From Candidatus Cloacimonadota bacterium (lineage in GTDB: Bacteria > Hydrothermota > E44-bin80): a stretch of DNA of 9,345 bases. The notes beneath the pieces were generated by a model, which saw only the letters and a program-made list of their open reading frames with translations, made no database searches and had not been told where the DNA came from. Location: assembly GCA_004375785.1 (NCBI GenBank), contig SOKM01000033.1, forward strand, positions 1 through 9,345, written 5' to 3'. Positions 5,613 through 9,345 of this stretch are shown one piece after another (position 1 is the first letter of the stretch; each line of letters opens with the position of its first letter). The translations under genes and the position numbers were made by a program.

Positions 5613-5721
5613 CCGTTCCGCAGGAACCAATCACCGTTGTGAAACAACCAATCCCCGTTCTGAGCCATGTCCTGAGCCTGTCGAAGGATCTATTGAAGAA
5701 CCATTACCGTTGCGTAGCAAC
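5613..5721. repeat. Array of short hairpins with covarying stems
   Basis: Four CCGTT...AAC units follow each other. The stems are GTTCC-GCA-GGAAC (5615-5627), GTTGT-GAA-ACAAC (5636-5648), GTTCT...AGAAC (5657-5661 with 5697-5701, loop enlarged by an inserted palindrome) and GTTGC-GTA-GCAAC (5709-5721). GTT/AAC is constant while the inner two pairs change compensatorily (CC/GG, GT/AC, CT/AG, GC/GC). The linkers CAATCACC, CAATCCCC and CATTACC are related. A possible further hairpin, GACG-CCTTA-CGTC, lies at 5755-5767. The array sits in the leader between the PATAN-TPR gene and cheR. Confidence 0.7.
5670..5688. repeat. CCTGAGCCTGTCGAAGG-type palindromic repeat
   Basis: TCCTGAGCCTGTCGAAGGA has TCCT/AGGA arms with a tandem G-A mismatch in the stem. 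This word resembles a short intergenic palindrome I recall from many unrelated bacterial genomes (CCTGAGCNTGTCGAAGG and its complement). Here it lies inside the loop of the third hairpin of the array at 5613-5721. Confidence 0.55.
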
Positions 5722-5783
5722 ATTTCTCTGGTTTACACAGTTTGTTGAGTTTACGACGCCTTACGTCTGTAGTCGTTGTTCAC

Positions 5784-5849
5784 TTTATCCTTTATCCTTG
5801 TCCTTGCTCCCTACGCTTTGCCCTATGCTCTCTGCCTTACTCCCCTACC
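5784..5849. repeat. Purine-rich low-complexity tract overlapping a gene end
   Basis: On the minus strand this is a run of short degenerate units such as GTAGGGGAGTAAGG, CATAGGGCAAAG, GTAGGGAGCAAGG and AGGATAAAGGATAAAG. The TAA of the PATAN-TPR gene (5839-5837) and its last codons (VGE) lie in it. A very similar GTAGGGAGTAAGGAGTAG forms the end of the gene at 1773-2153. Confidence 0.5.
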
Positions 5850-7411
5850 ATCTCAATATTCTTCTTCGCTATTTCGTTTTCAGGGTCAATTTGTAATGTT
5901 TTCTTCCATTGTTCAAGTGCCTTCGGTTTCTGACCCATCTTATAATAAATATTCCCCAATTTAAGGAATATCTCCGCATCGCCAAGTCCAGCACTGGTAA
6001 TCATCTCAAAGGATTTCTGTGCTGCAGGGTAAAGGCCTTTCCTGTAATATAATCCCCCCAGCCTTACTCGTGGTTTAATATAGCTGGGTGCCAGGTCAAG
6101 GGCTTTTTTGTAATTTTCTTCTGCTTCGTCAAGATTTCCCGACTTCTCTAAAATTACACCTAAATTATAATAGAGAATTGGTACGTTGGGCTCCTTTTTC
6201 ATTATATATTTAATTTCATTAATTGCATTTATAAGATTTCCTGAAAGCACATCAATCAATGCAATATAGAAATGGGGTAAAATCAGCCTATCATCTATCT
6301 TAAGTGCCTGCTCAAGGAAAACCTTGGAAGCCTTAAAATTACCTTTCTTAAAAAGAATAATAGCCATATTTAATTTAGGAGTTCCTGACGATTTTATTCT
6401 TGATGCCTTTTTAAAACACTCCATTGCCGCATCTACCTTATCCTTAGCATCGAGTACATATCCAAGATTATTTTCGAATATTGGATTTTCTGGAGGCTCT
6501 TCTATGAGTTTGCGAAGTATGTCCTCTGCTTCCTTGTAATTCTTTGTTTTTGTAAGGATGATGGAGAGATAAAATCTTGCTTCACTATTTTTGGCATTCA
6601 ACTTAATGATATGTTTGAATTCTCTTTCTGCTTCATCGTAGAGATGGGTACTTAAAAAAGCTACACCAAGGTTCAGATGTTCTGTTACCTTTTCAGAAAT
6701 ACTCTGAGACGATACTCCCTCTATAATAGAACAGAATCCTTTCTCCACAAGTGAAGATACTACCTCATTTGTGTCAAATCTATCAAAGGGTGAAGATTCA
6801 ATAATAACTTCAAGTGTTTTCTCTCCATCAAGCAAAGAATAAACCCTTTTTTCGTTATTATTAAGACTTTCAATCTCATCTGGAGTTGCAGTAGGTTTGA
6901 GAATTGATATGTCCCTGATAATGTCAAGAGAAACCACTGAAAGTTCATCAACCTGCTGTGCACTTTCCAATAGCAGACTCTCTGGATTGATTGCAATTAT
7001 CTCCTCTTCGACTCCAGAAAATCTTGGTTCAAAATTAAAATAACCATTCTCCCAGGTCATCATTATAAATATTGTCTCCTTTATCTGCTGTATTAAGTAT
7101 TTAAGAAGAGTCTCTTCTCTAACATATTTTTCTTTTAATAATATTGTTCCTATTTTTTCACCCGTTACTTTTTGTATATTAAGTGCTTCAGAAAGCTGCT
7201 CTTCGGTCATTTCACCAGAAATCACCAGAAGATCCCCTATTCTATTCTTTCTGTTTATTAAATAACTATCGACAATTTTACCGTTCAAAAAAGTAATAGA
7301 ACCGAAATGTCCCTTTTCTGTCACAGTTAAAACACCTGTTTTCTGCCCCATTGAAAGGAGTTGAATCACATCTGGAAGGCTTGCTTCTTTTAATGATCCT
7401 TTTATTGCCAT
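5837..7411 (-). CDS. PATAN/DUF4388 domain protein with eight TPRs
   Basis: This 524-residue cytoplasmic protein has no signal peptide. Residues 1-50 form the start of a PATAN/DUF4388 domain (LPDVIQLLSMGQKTGVLTV, ITFLNGKIVDSYL). Residues 57-105 carry an MshEN-like helical segment (IGDLLVISGEMTEEQL...IGTILL) and 107-129 the closing helix and WENGYFNFEP motif. A winged-helix-like part follows (about 185-231). From about 244 to 520 there are eight TPRs, for example LGVILEKSGNLDEAEENYKK and LGNIYYKMGQKPKALEQWKK. PATAN domains are associated with two-component signalling and gliding or pilus control, and TPRs bind partners, so it is probably a signalling adaptor. It starts 9 nt after the double-AAA+ gene, implying one transcript. 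The ATG at 7411 has no strong Shine-Dalgarno. The exact partner is unknown. Confidence 0.92.
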   Translation of the reverse strand: MAIKGSLKEASLPDVIQLLSMGQKTGVLTVTEKGHFGSITFLNGKIVDSYLINRKNRIGDLLVISGEMTEEQLSEALNIQKVTGEKIGTILLKEKYVREETLLKYLIQQIKETIFIMMTWENGYFNFEPRFSGVEEEIIAINPESLLLESAQQVDELSVVSLDIIRDISILKPTATPDEIESLNNNEKRVYSLLDGEKTLEVIIESSPFDRFDTNEVVSSLVEKGFCSIIEGVSSQSISEKVTEHLNLGVAFLSTHLYDEAEREFKHIIKLNAKNSEARFYLSIILTKTKNYKEAEDILRKLIEEPPENPIFENNLGYVLDAKDKVDAAMECFKKASRIKSSGTPKLNMAIILFKKGNFKASKVFLEQALKIDDRLILPHFYIALIDVLSGNLINAINEIKYIMKKEPNVPILYYNLGVILEKSGNLDEAEENYKKALDLAPSYIKPRVRLGGLYYRKGLYPAAQKSFEMITSAGLGDAEIFLKLGNIYYKMGQKPKALEQWKKTLQIDPENEIAKKNIEMVGE

Positions 7412-7420
7412 AGTATCATC

Positions 7421-9340
7421 TTAAACCTGACTGAAATCCTCAAAGATTCTTTCGTTCAAGTATGGCCACTTGATATCAAGTTCAGAAAGTAAAATCTTCT
7501 CATCAGGGGCAGCTTGAACTTCTTCCTTTTCTCTCTCCGCTTCATCAACAAATAAAGGTTGTTTGATATCAAAAGCATCAGAAATATTTTCTATTGTGAG
7601 TTCACGATTCTTTTCCACAACTTCCTTCATTATTTTCTCGACACTATTTTGTATATCTATAAATTTTCCCGTAAGGTTTTTGCTGAGGAAACTCATTATT
7701 TCATCCGACAAAGGAATTTCTCTATGACCAAAAAAATTAGTGATTATTTCTTTTTTATCTTCCTCATCGAGTGGTCTAATAGAGATTACATTTCCTCGTA
7801 AAAAAATTTCTTTAAGCTTATCTTCCAAGTCCAATGTTTCAGGAGGCAATGTGGACGATATAATCAAATTTTTCTTCTCCTTACTAAAATCTTTTAGAAT
7901 CGCGAAGAAAAGTGATTTTGTTTCTTTATCATTCAATACATTCTCAATATCATCAAAGAAGATGGTTTCCATCCCACTAAGTTTTTTAACACACCTCTTT
8001 TTAGTCTCTCTATCAGAAAGGTTTTTTATCTCAAAAGTTAAAAAATCTGATGGAATATAGGAAATTATCTCTTCCGGATTTAATGACTGCATCTTTTTTG
8101 TAAAAGCCATTAAAAGGTGAGTCTTTCCACACCCATCATCTCCATAAATATAAATCGGAGAATCCATTTTTTGTCCTTTTGGCAGTCCCTTTTTCAAAAT
8201 CTCAAATGCTTCTCTGTTTGAAGGTAAAACAACAAAATTCTCATAGGTTGGGCTGCTATCAAGGAATCTATAGAATTCTTCCTTTCTTCTCTTTCTTTCT
8301 TCAACCCTTTCAAGTGCTTTTTCTATATCTGAAATAGCATCCGGGTCAAAAAGGCTCTTCTCAAAATACTCCTTATCTCCAGGAGTAGTTATCTTATCCA
8401 ACTCGCCAAATCTTCTCTGTAGTTCAATGAGTCTTTGAACATCGGATGTAAAAGAGCCAAATGTCTGTATAACAACATCTAAGGGCTCGTTGATCGCTTT
8501 TTCTAATCTTCTAATATTAAACCCTTTCATTTTCCAGATATAAAGTTTTTGCATATATTCTTCTTTTATTGCTCCTGCACCATTTCGCCCGGTTGTAGAT
8601 TCAACTAAACCTTCCTTCAGATCCTTAACAAAATCAAAAAATTCGGAATCTTTCTGTAGAAGTTTTGATTGACTCCGTGCTGCTTCCACTATCTCCTCCA
8701 GACCAAAACTATCCCTCACAATCTCAACGGTAAGCTCCTTTGTTACATCTTTGAGAAGGTCAAGCTTCTTAAGCACAGTTTCAATCTCTCTGATATCGTT
8801 AAAGGGTTGAACGGAAAGGAATTGAATTACATCATCATTCAGTGTAATTCCAAAATCTCCACTTATCATTTTGAACACCCTGGCAACAAGCTCCGAGTCG
8901 GGTCTAAATATAGGAACACTAAGTCCCCTCTTAATGAGAGAAACAAGCTGTTCTGATAAACCTATTTCTCCTGGTGGGAGAACAGATGTTATATAAACCT
9001 GGTTTTTTTCTGCAATAAAAGATTTAATGAAATTATACAAATCCATTCCCTTCTTCACCTCATCCGGTAAAAGATGGATGTTTTCGAGAATCAAAACATA
9101 ACCTGCAGTTTCTGGAATGGATTCAAGTTCCAAAGCATCTAAATAGAGAACGTCTTTTTCTTTGAGAGTCTCTTTTACTGAACTCAAGAGATGCGTTTTT
9201 CCAAGCCCTTTCTTTGAATAAATAAAGAGTGGATTTATATCAATGCCAAGCGATTTCAGTGTTCTTTTGACTGAAAGATATGCAAGTTGATTGGCTCTTC
9301 CAATAGCAAAATTTTCAAAAGAGTATTTTCTTTCTATCAT
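7421..9340 (-). CDS. Tandem double DnaA-like AAA+ ATPase
   Basis: This 639-residue protein contains two AAA+ modules of the DnaA/Hda type. Module 1 (about 5-215) has YSFENFAIGRANQLAY, Walker A at 42-50 (Lys48, SKKGLGKTH), a degenerate Walker B (LILENIHLL, Glu86-Asn87 instead of Asp-Asp), sensor-1-like YITSVLPP and a sensor-2-like DIREIETVLKKL (Arg184). Module 2 (about 366-575) has YENFVVLPSNREAF, Walker A GDDGCGKTH (Lys406), intact Walker B FFDDI (Asp463-Asp464) and sensor-1-like IISSTLPP. Neither module has the SRF arginine-finger motif of DnaA, and there is no domain IV for DnaA-box binding. A 215-365 linker is helical and charged (IWKMKGFNIRRLEKAI). The ATG at 9340 is directly preceded by an in-frame TAG, so the N-terminus is complete. 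It leads the PATAN-TPR gene. It is not the replication initiator itself; a regulatory or scaffold ATPase role is inferred. Confidence 0.9.
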   Translation of the reverse strand: MIERKYSFENFAIGRANQLAYLSVKRTLKSLGIDINPLFIYSKKGLGKTHLLSSVKETLKEKDVLYLDALELESIPETAGYVLILENIHLLPDEVKKGMDLYNFIKSFIAEKNQVYITSVLPPGEIGLSEQLVSLIKRGLSVPIFRPDSELVARVFKMISGDFGITLNDDVIQFLSVQPFNDIREIETVLKKLDLLKDVTKELTVEIVRDSFGLEEIVEAARSQSKLLQKDSEFFDFVKDLKEGLVESTTGRNGAGAIKEEYMQKLYIWKMKGFNIRRLEKAINEPLDVVIQTFGSFTSDVQRLIELQRRFGELDKITTPGDKEYFEKSLFDPDAISDIEKALERVEERKRRKEEFYRFLDSSPTYENFVVLPSNREAFEILKKGLPKGQKMDSPIYIYGDDGCGKTHLLMAFTKKMQSLNPEEIISYIPSDFLTFEIKNLSDRETKKRCVKKLSGMETIFFDDIENVLNDKETKSLFFAILKDFSKEKKNLIISSTLPPETLDLEDKLKEIFLRGNVISIRPLDEEDKKEIITNFFGHREIPLSDEIMSFLSKNLTGKFIDIQNSVEKIMKEVVEKNRELTIENISDAFDIKQPLFVDEAEREKEEVQAAPDEKILLSELDIKWPYLNERIFEDFSQV

Positions 9341-9345
9341 CTATT

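Noticed and set aside
5526..5721. CRISPR array
   Set aside because: The 18-bp repeat has no spacers, and the hairpin units vary in their stems and have linkers of only 7-8 bases; neither fits repeat-spacer architecture and no cas gene is present.
7421..9340. Replication initiator dnaA with a nearby origin
   Set aside because: The protein lacks domain IV and arginine-finger motifs and has two modules; no cluster of DnaA boxes or dnaN neighbour was seen.

Overview
The window is AT-rich bacterial DNA. All nine protein genes I can support lie on the minus strand, so transcription runs from position 9345 towards 1. Two genes at the left encode exported proteins (signal peptides followed by beta-rich or calcium-loop sequence), which suggests a diderm envelope. 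AT-richness, chemotaxis-modification enzymes mixed with TPR and PATAN/DUF4388 proteins, and palindromic intergenic repeats suggest an uncultured candidate-phylum bacterium (WOR-3/Stahlbacteria-like or similar). That placement is inference; there is no rRNA or marker gene to test it.

Layout in transcription order. (1) 9340-7421: a 639-residue protein with two DnaA-type AAA+ modules in tandem and no DnaA DNA-binding domain. (2) 7411-5837: a PATAN/DUF4388 protein with eight TPRs, 9 nt downstream. (3) 5836-5524: a roughly 310-base gene-free stretch holding a pyrimidine-rich tract (purine-rich on the coding strand), a series of short hairpins with covarying stems, a CCTGAGCCTGTCGAAGG-type palindrome inside one of them, and an 18-bp tandem repeat running up to cheR. 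(4) 5523-3219: cheR, cheD and cheB, overlapping and translationally coupled. (5) 3210-3131: a palindromic CACAGA-type repeat. (6) 3118-2291: a coiled-coil plus TPR protein, followed by a probable intrinsic terminator. (7) 2153-1773: a small exported beta-rich protein with its own sigma-70-type promoter, whose stop codon lies in a second palindromic element. (8) 1582-797: a complete nitrilase-superfamily amidohydrolase, probably separate. (9) 615-1: the N-terminal part of a secreted calcium-loop protein, cut by the window edge and driven by a perfect-consensus promoter.

The most coherent functional block is 9340-2291: a double DnaA-like ATPase, a PATAN-TPR adaptor, receptor methyltransferase CheR, receptor deamidase CheD, methylesterase/response regulator CheB, and a second TPR protein. 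No CheA, CheW, CheY or methyl-accepting receptor is present. The block therefore looks like an adaptation or output module of a chemosensory-type pathway whose core lies elsewhere, or a non-canonical signalling system using AAA+ and TPR parts. The grouping is seen directly; the shared function is inference.
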